From Micromonospora sp. MH99 (GTDB lineage: Bacteria > Actinomycetota > Actinomycetes > Mycobacteriales > Micromonosporaceae): a DNA stretch of 58,635 nt. The translations under genes and the position numbers were made by a program. The stretch covers positions 1 through 58,635 of the forward strand of contig NZ_MUZA01000037.1 in NCBI RefSeq assembly GCF_021442385.1, in the 5' to 3' direction. Positions 40,791 through 48,890 of this stretch are shown in pieces; positions within the stretch are counted from its first letter, which is position 1; each line of letters opens with the position of its first letter. The notes beneath the pieces were generated by a model that did no database searches, was not told the DNA's origin, and was given only the letters and a program-made list of their open reading frames with translations.

Positions 40791-41627
40791 GTGGCACGAG
40801 TCTGGCTCGTCACCGGTTGCTCGCGAGGGCTCGGCCGGGCGCTCGCCGAAGCTGTGCTGGCCGACGGCGACCGGCTCGTCGCCACCGCCCGCAACCCGGC
40901 GCAGCTCGCCGACCTCACCGACCGGTACGGCGACCAGGTCCGGGCGCTCGCGCTCGACGTCACCGATCCCGCCGCCGCGCGGACGGCCGTACAGGGCGCG
41001 GTGGACGCGTTCGGGAGCCTGGACGTCCTGGTCAACAACGCCGGGTACGCCGACGTGGCCGCGATCGAGGACGTGTCCGAGGAGGCCTTCCGGGCGCAGA
41101 TCGAGGCCAACTTCTTCGGGGTGGTCAACCTGACCCGCGCCGCCCTGCCGGTGCTGCGGGGGCAGGGACGCGGGCACATCGTGCAGATCTCCAGTGTCGG
41201 CGACCGGGTGGCCAGCACCGGGCTGGGCGCCTACCAGTCCGCCAAGTGGGCGGTCGCCGGCTTCTCGGCGGTGCTCGCCACGGAGGTCGCGTCGTTCGGG
41301 ATCCGGATCACCACGGTCGAGCCGGGCGCGCTGCGCACCGACTGGGCAGGCGCCTCGATGAGCATGTTGCCGGTCAGCGAGCCGTACCGGCCGATCATCG
41401 AGCCGGTCGTGGAGCGGATGCGCCGCACCAGCGGGAACCAGCCCGGCGACCCCGCCCGGGCCGCCCAGACGATCATCCGGATCACCCGCGTCGACGACCC
41501 GCCCGCCCGGTTGCTCCTCGGCGCCGACGCCGTGGCGGCCGCCTCGACGGTCGCCGAGGCGCTCGCCGCGTCCGACGCGCGGTGGCGCGAGTTGAGCGAG
41601 TCCGTCGCATTCGACGCGACGCCCTGA
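40791..41627 (+). CDS. Short-chain dehydrogenase/reductase
   Basis: A 278-residue classical SDR. The NAD(P) motif is WLVTGCSRGLGRALAEAVL, with DVLVNNAGYADVAAI for the fold and the catalytic triad in IVQISSVGDRVASTGLGAYQ and SAKWAV (Ser, then YxxxK). The arginine in TARNP after strand 2 suggests NADP preference. The C-terminus is longer than the basic SDR, like the oxidoreductases annotated as retinol-dehydrogenase-like. The GTG start has AGGAGGAGA upstream. It follows the SnoaL-like gene at 34 bases and is probably co-transcribed with it. Confidence 0.87.
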   Translation: MARVWLVTGCSRGLGRALAEAVLADGDRLVATARNPAQLADLTDRYGDQVRALALDVTDPAAARTAVQGAVDAFGSLDVLVNNAGYADVAAIEDVSEEAFRAQIEANFFGVVNLTRAALPVLRGQGRGHIVQISSVGDRVASTGLGAYQSAKWAVAGFSAVLATEVASFGIRITTVEPGALRTDWAGASMSMLPVSEPYRPIIEPVVERMRRTSGNQPGDPARAAQTIIRITRVDDPPARLLLGADAVAAASTVAEALAASDARWRELSESVAFDATP

Positions 41628-41808
41628 CCCCCTGCAAGGGCGAATCGGCGACCCGCGCCGGACGTTCCGCGTCCCGTCGTCGGGCCCCGGAGCGGACCGG
41701 AACGGGTTTTCGTGATCACCCGCCGAACGGACGACGTGGTCAGTGGGCCGGCGGATGACATGATGTGCCGACAACAGCTGACGCTACGAGGAAGGGTGCT
41801 GCTGTCTG

Positions 41809-42141
41809 ATGGCGCACTTCGAGGCCCGCACGTCCACGGCATCCGGGCGAATCGTGGTCACGCTGACCGGTGAGTGTGACCTGGCCGCCCAGGCTGAGCT
41901 GACGGGCGTGCTGTCCGCGGCGGTGCGCGCCGCGCCGGTGGTGGTGGTCGACGTCGGCGGGCTGCGGTTCCTCGACTCCACCGGCCTGCACGGCCTGGTG
42001 ACCGCCCATCAGGAGGCACGCGCGAGCGGCCGGCATCTGTACGCCGTGAACGCCGCCGGCCCGGTAGCGGCCGTCCTCGACATCACCGGCATCGGCAACC
42101 TGCTGCGCCCGCCCGCCGACGACTCGCGGCTGGCGGGCTGA
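41809..42141 (+). CDS. STAS-domain anti-sigma factor antagonist
   Basis: A 110-residue single STAS domain. The strand-helix pattern begins GRIVVTLTGECDLAAQAEL, and the phosphorylatable serine is in RFLDSTGLHGLV (the DSTG motif). In its unphosphorylated form such a protein binds an RsbW-like kinase and frees a sigma factor. The stop overlaps the ATG of the next gene by one base, so the STAS protein and the kinase are made together. A SpoIIE-type phosphatase gene converges on the pair, completing a partner-switching module. No sigma factor gene is adjacent. Confidence 0.87.
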   Translation: MAHFEARTSTASGRIVVTLTGECDLAAQAELTGVLSAAVRAAPVVVVDVGGLRFLDSTGLHGLVTAHQEARASGRHLYAVNAAGPVAAVLDITGIGNLLRPPADDSRLAG

Positions 42142-42566
42142 TGGCGGCCGACCAGCGAGAGACCCGTACCGTGGCCGAGCAGCCCTCGCCCGCCCTGCGC
42201 ACCGACACCATGGCGTACGAGGTGGCGAACGACCTGCGGGCGCTGCGGGCGTTCGTCTGCGCCGGCGCCGTCGCCCGGGGCCTGCCGGCCGATCGGGTGG
42301 AGCTGCTGGCGCTGGCGGTCAGCGAGCTGGCCACGAACACGTTGCAGCACACCTCCGACGGTGGCCGGGTCCGGCTCTGGGCCGAGGGCGACCAGTTGTT
42401 CTGCGACGTCGTCGATCGGGGCCCGGCGCGGGCGTTCGGCCGGGTCATGCCGGCCGCCGACGCGGTACGGGGTCGCGGGCTGGCCATCGTCGAGCAGATC
42501 TGTGACGAGGTGGCCGTGCTGACCGCCAGTGAGGGCACCGTGGTCCGGATCCGACTGGCGCTCTGA
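42141..42566 (+). CDS. RsbW-like ATP-binding anti-sigma kinase (HATPase_c_2)
   Basis: A 141-residue GHKL-fold protein. The N box is ALAVSELATNTLQHTSDGG, the G1 region DVVDRGPARAFG, and the G2 region DAVRGRGLAIVEQICDE. Proteins of this kind act as serine kinases on their STAS partner and as anti-sigma factors. Its ATG overlaps the stop of the STAS gene (TGATG), a translationally coupled pair. It converges on a SpoIIE-type phosphatase gene, with 10 bases between stops. Confidence 0.86.
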   Translation: MAADQRETRTVAEQPSPALRTDTMAYEVANDLRALRAFVCAGAVARGLPADRVELLALAVSELATNTLQHTSDGGRVRLWAEGDQLFCDVVDRGPARAFGRVMPAADAVRGRGLAIVEQICDEVAVLTASEGTVVRIRLAL

Positions 42567-42580
42567 GCGCGGCGGCTCAG
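42563..42580. terminator. Small hairpin spanning both convergent stop codons
   Basis: CTGAGC (42563-42568) pairs with GCTCAG (42575-42580) across a 6-base loop. The TGA of the HATPase gene and the stop of the phosphatase gene (other strand) lie in opposite arms, as at 5474-5490. Confidence 0.4.
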
Positions 42581-44121
42581 GGCAGCACGCGCACGGCCAG
42601 GGTGCACGTGTCGTCGTCCGGGCTGGGATGGTTGAGCAGGTCACGCAGCCGGGCGAGGGGCTGCTCACCCGGCGTCGCGGTGAGCGCCGAGAGGGTTTTA
42701 CGCACCTGCGGCAGCAGGTCCTGCTCGGGCGCGCGTCTCTCGACCAGGCCGTCGGTGTAGAACAGCACGACGTCGCCGGGGTTCAGGCGCGGGGCGAGCA
42801 CCGGGTACGCGGCGTCATCCCCGGCGCCCAGCAGCAGACCCGGGGGGCGGTCGAGCGGGTCGGTCTGGCCGGCGCGGGACAGCAGCGGCACCATGTGCCC
42901 GGCGCGGCCCCAGCAGAGCACCCGGGTGGCCGGGTCGTACACCGCGACCACCGCGGTTGCGGTGATCGAGAGCTGCCCGCAGAGCCGGTTGAGGTGCCCC
43001 AGCAGCACCGACGGGTCCTGGATGCCGATCGAGAGCCAGGCGACCAGGGAGAAGCGCAGGTGTGCCATCCCGCTCGCCGCGTCCAGTCCGTGACCGGCGA
43101 CGTCGCCGACGGCGAGCACGACCTTTCCGTCCGGCAGGGACTGCGCGTGATACCAGTCCCCGCCGACCCGCGCGGTGCTCTCGGCCGGCAGGTAGTTGAC
43201 CACCGCCTCCAGGCCGGCCAGCGGAAACGGGTCGCGGGGCACGGGCTGGATGAGGTTCTGCAACTGCCCGGCGAGCCGGTGCTCGGCGAGGGCTGTCATC
43301 TCCCGCGTCCGCAACTGGTCGCTGAGTCGCTCGATGGCGGTCCGGGAGTCCACCCGGGCGGTCACGTCCTGCACCACCGCGTGGATCTTCAGCGGTGCGC
43401 CGTCCGCGTCGCGGGAGACGTCGGAGAGGATCCGCAGATACCGGACCGCGCCTGCCGCCTGGAACCGGACCGTCACGTCCGAGGACGCGCCGCTGTCCAG
43501 TGTCTGCCACGCCGTCTCGCTCAGCATGTAGTCGTCGGGGAGCAGGGCGGCTGCCTGCTCGGTGCGCGACAGCGGGCCGAGCGCCGGATCGCGCTCGAAG
43601 ATGCGGTACATCCCGGGTGACCACTGGCTGACCCCGCTGGCCAGGTCGTACTCCGCCCAGCCGAGGCTGCCCAGCAGCTCGGTGCGGTCCATGCGCCGGC
43701 GGTCCTCGTCGAGGCGCTGCCAGGACACCAGCAGGCCGCCGAGGACGCGGTGCACGTGGATGTCGAACAGCGAGTCGGCGACGACGCCGGTGCGCTTCTC
43801 CACGTACCGGAAGTCGGCCAGGCGCCCGGACGAACCGGTGGCGAGGACCTGCTGGTAGAGCTGCCAGAGGGGGCCGCCGACCATGCTGGGGTACAGCTCG
43901 CTGAGCCGGGCGCCCACCCGGTCGACGCCCCGCCCGTAGATGTCGTGGCTCTGGCCGCTGGTGGCCGCGATCCGGAAGTCGGCGACCGCCCGGTGGTCGT
44001 CGGGCACGGGCACCAGCCACGTACATCCGGCCGGGACGACCGCGAGGATCTCCCGGACGACCGCCTCGACCGGACGCGTCGCTTCGGCGGCGTGCCCGCC
44101 GGGACCACCGTGGTCCGCCAT
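42577..44121 (-). CDS. PAS-domain SpoIIE/RsbU-type PP2C phosphatase
   Basis: A 514-residue cytoplasmic signalling phosphatase. The N-terminal 150 residues look like a sensor region (FRIAATSGQSHDIYGRGV); a PAS-like domain with a PAC end follows (WAEYDLASGVSQWSPGMYRI to LKIHAVVQDVT); then from about residue 290 the catalytic PP2C/SpoIIE domain: RVGGDWYHAQSLPDGKVVLA with VGDVAGHGLDAASGMA, later LNPGDVVLFYTDGLVERR, and DDTCTLAVRV at the end, with the metal-binding aspartates present. It should dephosphorylate the STAS protein encoded by the convergent pair. The ATG at 44121 has TAGGCT 7 bases upstream (leaderless spacing); a longer frame reaching 44163 is less likely. Confidence 0.86.
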   Translation of the reverse strand: MADHGGPGGHAAEATRPVEAVVREILAVVPAGCTWLVPVPDDHRAVADFRIAATSGQSHDIYGRGVDRVGARLSELYPSMVGGPLWQLYQQVLATGSSGRLADFRYVEKRTGVVADSLFDIHVHRVLGGLLVSWQRLDEDRRRMDRTELLGSLGWAEYDLASGVSQWSPGMYRIFERDPALGPLSRTEQAAALLPDDYMLSETAWQTLDSGASSDVTVRFQAAGAVRYLRILSDVSRDADGAPLKIHAVVQDVTARVDSRTAIERLSDQLRTREMTALAEHRLAGQLQNLIQPVPRDPFPLAGLEAVVNYLPAESTARVGGDWYHAQSLPDGKVVLAVGDVAGHGLDAASGMAHLRFSLVAWLSIGIQDPSVLLGHLNRLCGQLSITATAVVAVYDPATRVLCWGRAGHMVPLLSRAGQTDPLDRPPGLLLGAGDDAAYPVLAPRLNPGDVVLFYTDGLVERRAPEQDLLPQVRKTLSALTATPGEQPLARLRDLLNHPSPDDDTCTLAVRVLP

Positions 44122-44145
44122 GGCACGAAGCCTAGTTGTCGGAGG

Positions 44146-44180
44146 GCTGGACGTTGATGACACCTCGCTCGACGTCCAGC
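44146..44180 (-). terminator. Hairpin terminator after the MFS gene
   Basis: GCTGGACGT (44146-44154) pairs with ACGTCCAGC (44172-44180) across a 17-base loop, 8 bases beyond the stop of the efflux gene on the minus strand. Confidence 0.55.
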
Positions 44181-44187
44181 GGGTGGT

Positions 44188-45369
44188 TCATCGGATCGCC
44201 TGACCGACGCGGGGTGTCGTGAATCGCAGGAGCGGCAGGGCGATGAGCAGTGCGATCGCAACCAGGAGGCTGCTGACCCATACCGGGCCGAGGTCACCAG
44301 CATCGGCCCCGAGGGTCATTGCGGCAACGACGGGGCCGCCAGCGGCGCCGATGTTGAGCGCCGCAGTCGCGTACGACCCTGCCATTGTGGGCGCGCCTGC
44401 TGCCTCGTAGAGCACCCGGGCGATCAGGGTGCTGCCCAACGCGAAGGAGAGCGCGCCCTGTACGAACACGAGCAGCAGAAGCGCCACCGGTTCGGCGGCC
44501 AGGGCCGCCAATGCCACCCAGCCGAGCAGCAGCAACGGGCCGCCGATGGCGATCACGATGCGGGGGCGCTGATCGGAGAGCCGACCGGCGACGGTGACGC
44601 CGACGAAGGACCCGACCCCAAAGAGCACCAGCGCGACCGGGACCCACAGGTCGCGCAGGCCGGCGGTGTCAGTCACGATCGGTGCCAGGAAGGTGAACGT
44701 GGCGAAGGTGGCCGCGTTGACGAGGGCGCCGAGCAGCATGACCAGGAGCAGCCTGGGCATCGCGAGTTGGGCGATCTCGTTCCGAAGAGACGAGCCGGCC
44801 GGAGCGCCCTGAGGGGTCCTTCCGGCACGGGTCGGGATGCCCTTCACGACGCCGAAGGCAGCGGGAACGCAGAGCAGTGCGATCGCCCAGAACGTTGCGC
44901 GCCAGCTGAGCAGCGTGCCGAGCACGGCACCGCCGGGAACTCCGGCGATGGTGGCCACCGTCGTGCCCGAGAGCAGCACCGCCAGTGCGCGCCCTTTCTG
45001 ATCGGTCCCGACGAGCGTCGCGGCCGTGCTCAACGCCACCGCGAGGAAGCCCGCGTTGGCCAGGGCGGCGAGCACGCGGGTGACAAGGAGAACCGCGAAG
45101 CTCGTGGTGAGGACGCCCACGACGTGGGCCACGGCGAAGACCAGCACAAAGCTCAACAGGCTGGCCTGTGCGGGCCAGCGACGCGCAAGCGCCGCCATCA
45201 GCGGCGCGCCGACGATCATCCCGGCAGCGAACGCCGAGGTCAGAAGCCCGGCGGTTCCGACCGACACGTCGAGACTCGTGGCGATGTCCGGCACCAGGCC
45301 GGCGAGCATGAACTCCGAGGTGCCCATGGCGAAGACCGCCACGGCAAGCAGGTAGAGCGGGAGAGGCAT
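44188..45369 (-). CDS. MFS drug efflux transporter, Cmx/CmrA-like
   Basis: A 393-residue, 12-helix major-facilitator exporter of the DHA1 group. The N-terminus PLPLYLLAVAVFAMGTSEFM and the following AGLVPDIATSLDVSVGTAGL and FAAGMIVGAPLMAALARRWP closely resemble Cmx/CmrA chloramphenicol exporters of actinobacteria as I know them. It would export drug in exchange for protons across the inner membrane. GGAG lies 7 bases before the ATG. Codons have slightly fewer G/C third positions than neighbours, a hint of separate origin. Upstream is a probable leader peptide and two hairpins, so expression may be induced by ribosome-stalling drugs. Confidence 0.87.
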   Translation of the reverse strand: MPLPLYLLAVAVFAMGTSEFMLAGLVPDIATSLDVSVGTAGLLTSAFAAGMIVGAPLMAALARRWPAQASLLSFVLVFAVAHVVGVLTTSFAVLLVTRVLAALANAGFLAVALSTAATLVGTDQKGRALAVLLSGTTVATIAGVPGGAVLGTLLSWRATFWAIALLCVPAAFGVVKGIPTRAGRTPQGAPAGSSLRNEIAQLAMPRLLLVMLLGALVNAATFATFTFLAPIVTDTAGLRDLWVPVALVLFGVGSFVGVTVAGRLSDQRPRIVIAIGGPLLLLGWVALAALAAEPVALLLLVFVQGALSFALGSTLIARVLYEAAGAPTMAGSYATAALNIGAAGGPVVAAMTLGADAGDLGPVWVSSLLVAIALLIALPLLRFTTPRVGQAIR

Positions 45370-45449
45370 CGAGAGCTCCGAGGTGAGCGAGAAGGAGAAG
45401 GAGACGTCTCGTCACCGCGGCCAGCGCCCCAAGGCGTGCGCGCACCTGT

Positions 45450-45472
45450 CCCACGCAGCGAAGGCTGCTGGG
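45450..45472 (-). promoter_or_regulatory. Second leader hairpin of the efflux gene
   Basis: On the minus strand CCCAGCAGC is followed after CTTC by GCTGCGTGGG, forming a stem with a one-base bulge between the leader peptide and the efflux gene. It could be an attenuator or sequester downstream sequence, depending on ribosome position in the leader. Confidence 0.5.
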
Positions 45473-45486
45473 AGCGGGCTAAGAAC

Positions 45487-45552
45487 TCAGTGGTTCAGGG
45501 GGCTGACGGCGTGACCGAAAGCCCCCACCGTGGATGCCTCAGGGCTCGACAT
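45487..45552 (-). CDS. Probable 21-residue leader peptide of the efflux gene
   Basis: The minus-strand frame from ATG 45552 to TGA 45487 encodes a 21-residue peptide, MSSPEASTVGAFGHAVSPLN plus a final His. TAATGT lies 7 bases before the ATG, the spacing of a leaderless transcript, so translation would start at the first base of the mRNA. GGGGGCT and AGCCCCC within the frame (45520-45526 and 45498-45504) can pair as a 7-bp stem. The arrangement of a short frame, an internal hairpin and a second hairpin before a drug exporter is that of translation-dependent attenuation. Translation is not proven. Confidence 0.55.
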   Translation of the reverse strand: MSSPEASTVGAFGHAVSPLNH

Positions 45553-45802
45553 GGCGCAAACATTACTCAGGCCCGCCGGTCATCGTGCAACCGTTTTCCG
45601 GGAGCGAGCGCCGTCAACCTCGCGTCCCGCGACACCTGTTCGCCGACCAGCATCCGGCCGGCGTATCGAGGTGGCTCGTTTGCCGGTGGAACCACGGTGG
45701 GACGAGACGCGCCGCCGATGCGCCCGCGTCGAGGCGTGCCGGCTGCCACAATGCGGTCAGTCCGGTCGGTGGCGCCGGACGAGGGAGACCAGGAGGACGG
45801 CC

Positions 45803-46180
45803 ATGCCGGACAGCGCACGCGAGGCGGAGCTGCTCGACGCCGAACGCACCCTGCAGGCCGCGCAGCGGGCCGGTGACGTCGCGGCCCTCGATCAGTTGCT
45901 GGTCGACCAGCTCATCGCGATCGGCCCCGACGGCCGCCAGCACGGCAAGGCCGAGGACCTGGCGGCGCACCGGGACCGGACCTCGATCATCGAGGAGCTG
46001 GTCGAGGAGGAACTGGACCTGCTCGTCGTCGGGCGGACCGGCGTGACGTTCTTCCTGGGCCGGGTCGCCGGGGTGTTCAATGGTGAACCGTTCGCCGCGC
46101 GCCTGCGCTACACCCGGACGTGGGTCCACGACGACCCGCACGGCTGGCGGATCCTCGCCGCACACATCAGTCCGGTCTGA
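45803..46180 (+). CDS. SnoaL-like/DUF4440 NTF2-fold protein
   Basis: A 125-residue NTF2-like protein: ELLDAERTLQAAQRAGDVAA and LDQLLVDQLIAIGPDGRQHG form the N-terminal helix and first strand, FAARLRYTRTWVHDDPHGWR and ILAAHISPV the end, the usual pattern of DUF4440 proteins. The function is unknown; such domains bind small ligands. AGGAGGAC precedes the ATG at 45803, so a longer frame is rejected. It lies divergent from the efflux gene and convergent with the MOSC gene, with no clear partner. Confidence 0.8.
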   Translation: MPDSAREAELLDAERTLQAAQRAGDVAALDQLLVDQLIAIGPDGRQHGKAEDLAAHRDRTSIIEELVEEELDLLVVGRTGVTFFLGRVAGVFNGEPFAARLRYTRTWVHDDPHGWRILAAHISPV

Positions 46181-46207
46181 CCCGCCCTACCTCCCGGCAG
46201 GCCGGCT

Positions 46208-46678
46208 TCAGCTCACGGTGGCGTCGATCGGGCCGAGGCGCAGCAGACCGTCGTTGAGCGGGGTGCAGCGGATGCCGCCCGTGGTGCGCAGCGCCTTCCA
46301 GGCGCCCGGACCGACAGTGACGTCCATCCAGGCGCACGGGCGGGCGGCCCGGTTCACCCGCAGGCTGACCGGGCCGTCGCCGGAATCCAGGATCAGGACC
46401 CGGCCGATCAGCTCGTCCACGGCGATGCCGGCGGTGAGGATGTTGCGCCGCACCTGTGCGAGGCCGATGCCGGCCGGCAGGGACTCCTGGGCGATCACTG
46501 TCACGCTGGCGTCGCGGTGCGCCGGCTTGCCGAAGTAGCGGTCGCCGACGATGCCGAGGTCGGCGCGGATCTGGACGCTGTCCACCAGCTCACCGGGTGG
46601 CGCGGGTGCCGGGCCGTCGCTGGGTCGGCCCAGGAAGCGGTGCACGGGCGAGGCCAGCAACTCGACGATCTGCGCCAT
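46208..46678 (-). CDS. MOSC-domain protein
   Basis: A 156-residue MOSC-domain protein: LGIVGDRYFGKPAHRDASVT, then RRNILTAGIAVDELIGRVL and the conserved cysteine in RPCAWMDVTVGPGAWKAL. MOSC domains handle sulfur or molybdenum cofactor and appear in Moco sulfurases and in YiiM/YuaD-like proteins that reduce N-hydroxylated compounds. The ATG at 46678 has TAGAAT 7 bases upstream, a good leaderless promoter, so the longer frame to 46744 is rejected. A link with the molybdopterin oxidoreductase at 1960 is possible but distant. Confidence 0.82.
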   Translation of the reverse strand: MAQIVELLASPVHRFLGRPSDGPAPAPPGELVDSVQIRADLGIVGDRYFGKPAHRDASVTVIAQESLPAGIGLAQVRRNILTAGIAVDELIGRVLILDSGDGPVSLRVNRAARPCAWMDVTVGPGAWKALRTTGGIRCTPLNDGLLRLGPIDATVS

Positions 46679-46768
46679 GGCACGGATTCTACGAACGCGA
46701 CGGTGCCCTCCGGGCGGGTTGCGCCCCGAGGGGGACGGCGGCACGGTGACCGCCGCCCCCGGCGGGTC

Positions 46769-48853
46769 TCAGGCCGGTGTGCCGGTGACGGTGAGGTTGC
46801 GCAGCCGGCCGACGTTGTCGAACGAGCCGAAGCCCACCCGCCCCGAGCCGAAGGTGGTGTCCTTCGCGGTGAGCAGCGGGTCGCGGTGTCCGTCGACGTA
46901 GACGGCGATCTCGCCGGTGGCCGGCAGGTGCACGACGCGTACGCGGTGCCACTCGGCGTCGGTGATCGCCGGGTTGGCGCCACGGGAGCGGCCGTTCCAC
47001 TGGTGGTCGATGCGCTCCCGGTCGGCGTTGTTGACCTTGAAGATGCCGTTGTGCGGATAGATCGTGTTGTCGGTGGAGAGGTGGGCGTAGTAGAACTCCG
47101 TGTCCGAGCGCCAGCCGAAGACGATGATCACGTCGCGGTTGCTGATCTCCACAGGTGTGTCGAGTCGTACCCGGGCATCGATCCGCACCGACGACCACGC
47201 CGGGCCGGCGGTCAGCACGGCGTACTCGAAGGGCCGGCGCGGGCCCGGCCGACTCTCCCCGGCCTCGGCGAGGATGACCTGGTCGCGGGTGAACTGCCAC
47301 TTCGCGGGCGTCACCGGCGCCCAGTTCGCGGCGCCCGACGTGTGGCGCACGGTGGTGTCGCCGACGTCGCCGCTGGCGAACTCCCTCATGCCGGTCACCT
47401 TCCAGATCGTGCCGTTGGCCTTGGCGACGAGGTACAGCTCGCCGGCGGCGTCGGTGCCGAAGCGCAGGTCGACCCGGTTGGGGTCGCCGGGGGCGCCCGG
47501 CGCGGAGAGGTCCCGCATCCGCACCGGGCCACCCGCGGCGTCGAAGAGCGCGAGCTGGTGGATCGGCGCGAGGCCGTGCCCGCGGCGCATCTCGTTCGCC
47601 TCGGTGTAGAGCACCCGGCCGTCGACGAGGTCACCGAAGACGTACTTGCCGCGCAGCGCGGGCACCGCGCGTCCGCGGTAGACGAACCCGCCGGCCACCG
47701 CGACGCCGACGTCCGCGGTGCAGTTCCAGTCCGCGGCGGGGTCGTGGTCGTACGCGGCGACGGGGTACGTGTAGCCGTAGCGCGCGTCGTCGGCGGGCAG
47801 CGGGAACAGCCGGTCGCAGGGGTTGGTGGCCGCCTTGTCGAAGACGAAGGAGCCCTCGCGCTCGCTCCAGCCGAAGTTGTCGCCGGCGCGGACCTCGTAG
47901 ATCGCCTCGATGGCGTGCTCACCGATGTGCCCGAGGTACATCCGGCCGGTCGCCCGGTCCCAGCTGAACCGGTGCGGATCGCGAAAGCCCACGGCGTAGA
48001 TCTCGCCGAGCGCGCCGGCCCGCCCGACGAACGGGTTGTCGGCGGGAATGCCATACCGGCCGTTGGCCGAGTTGGTGCCGCGCGGGTCGATGCGCAGCAG
48101 CTTGCCGTGCGGCAGGCCCAGGTTCTGCGGGTCGGTGTTGCGTACGCCCAGGCCGCCGTCGCCGACGGCGAGGTACAGCAGGCCGTAGTCGCGGTCGTGG
48201 CGCTTCGCCGTCGGGTTGAAGTTGATCTCCTGGATGCCGTGCACCTGCCCGCCGAAGCCGATGCGGAGCACCTCCCGGCGGGTGCCGGCGAAGGTGTCGG
48301 CGGCCGGATCGGTGGCCGTCCACTCGGTGATGACACCGTGGTAGATCGTGCCGGCCTGGGCGTGGTCCGGTGGCGTGGTCGTCGCCGAGGCCAGCTCGGT
48401 GTGGATGGTGTAGAACCGGCCGTTGACGCCGAACTCGGGGTGGAAGGCGACGTACCCGAAGCCCTGACCGAGCCCTCGGCCGGAGAAGAACTGGGGCGCG
48501 AAGGTGGCCGCCATGTCGAGGTAGACGTGCGGCACGCCGTTCTCGACCAGGTAGAGGTTGCCGTTCAGGTCGGGCACCGCGCGCCGGCCGGAGCCGTCGG
48601 GAAGCTCCATGATGGTGTTGATCCGGGCGGTCCGCATGAGCCGCTGGTCGGTCGGCGCGGGGGTCGGGTACGACTGCGGGAAGCGCGCGTACTCGCTCAG
48701 GACCAGCCCGAGGCGGGACTGGGTCGGCATCTCGGGGATCGGGTCGTAGACCGCGTCGGCGGCTCGGGCGGGGGCCGCGACCAGTGTGGACAGCACCACC
48801 ACGAGGGCGGTGAGGCCGGCCCTCAGGGTGGGTCGGCGGTGGAGGGTGCGCAC
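46769..48853 (-). CDS. Secreted PQQ-type sugar dehydrogenase-like propeller with C-terminal lectin-like domain
   Basis: A 694-residue secreted protein. The signal peptide ends VAAPARAADA (about residue 32). Residues about 60-470 form a glucose/sorbosone-dehydrogenase propeller: GLGQGFGYVAFHPEFGVNGR, LLYLAVGDGGLGVRNTDPQN and GEIYAVGFRDPHRFSWDRAT, motifs of soluble PQQ sugar dehydrogenases. From about residue 515 a concanavalin-type beta-sandwich follows (FEYAVLTAGPAWSSVRIDAR, then IAVYVDGHRDPLLTAKD). AAGGAGA lies 7 bases before the GTG start. It is 37 bases behind the LamG gene in the same unit and is probably controlled by the LacI protein through the tandem operators. It would oxidise sugars outside the cell. 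Confidence 0.85.
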   Translation of the reverse strand: MRTLHRRPTLRAGLTALVVVLSTLVAAPARAADAVYDPIPEMPTQSRLGLVLSEYARFPQSYPTPAPTDQRLMRTARINTIMELPDGSGRRAVPDLNGNLYLVENGVPHVYLDMAATFAPQFFSGRGLGQGFGYVAFHPEFGVNGRFYTIHTELASATTTPPDHAQAGTIYHGVITEWTATDPAADTFAGTRREVLRIGFGGQVHGIQEINFNPTAKRHDRDYGLLYLAVGDGGLGVRNTDPQNLGLPHGKLLRIDPRGTNSANGRYGIPADNPFVGRAGALGEIYAVGFRDPHRFSWDRATGRMYLGHIGEHAIEAIYEVRAGDNFGWSEREGSFVFDKAATNPCDRLFPLPADDARYGYTYPVAAYDHDPAADWNCTADVGVAVAGGFVYRGRAVPALRGKYVFGDLVDGRVLYTEANEMRRGHGLAPIHQLALFDAAGGPVRMRDLSAPGAPGDPNRVDLRFGTDAAGELYLVAKANGTIWKVTGMREFASGDVGDTTVRHTSGAANWAPVTPAKWQFTRDQVILAEAGESRPGPRRPFEYAVLTAGPAWSSVRIDARVRLDTPVEISNRDVIIVFGWRSDTEFYYAHLSTDNTIYPHNGIFKVNNADRERIDHQWNGRSRGANPAITDAEWHRVRVVHLPATGEIAVYVDGHRDPLLTAKDTTFGSGRVGFGSFDNVGRLRNLTVTGTPA

Positions 48854-48890
48854 GCGTGTCTCCTTATCGGTGGGACGGTGCCGAGGGTGG

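Larger units (their letters stand above)
45370..45802. other. Regulatory spacer between divergent efflux and SnoaL-like genes
   Basis: This 433-base spacer contains, on the minus strand, the leader peptide (45487-45552), a first hairpin whose arms lie inside the leader (45498-45526), a second hairpin (45450-45472) and a pyrimidine-rich run (TCTCCTTCTCCTTCTC) before the efflux ribosome site. The right part (45566-45802) shows no gene; AGGAGGAC before 45803 serves the next gene. Confidence 0.6.
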
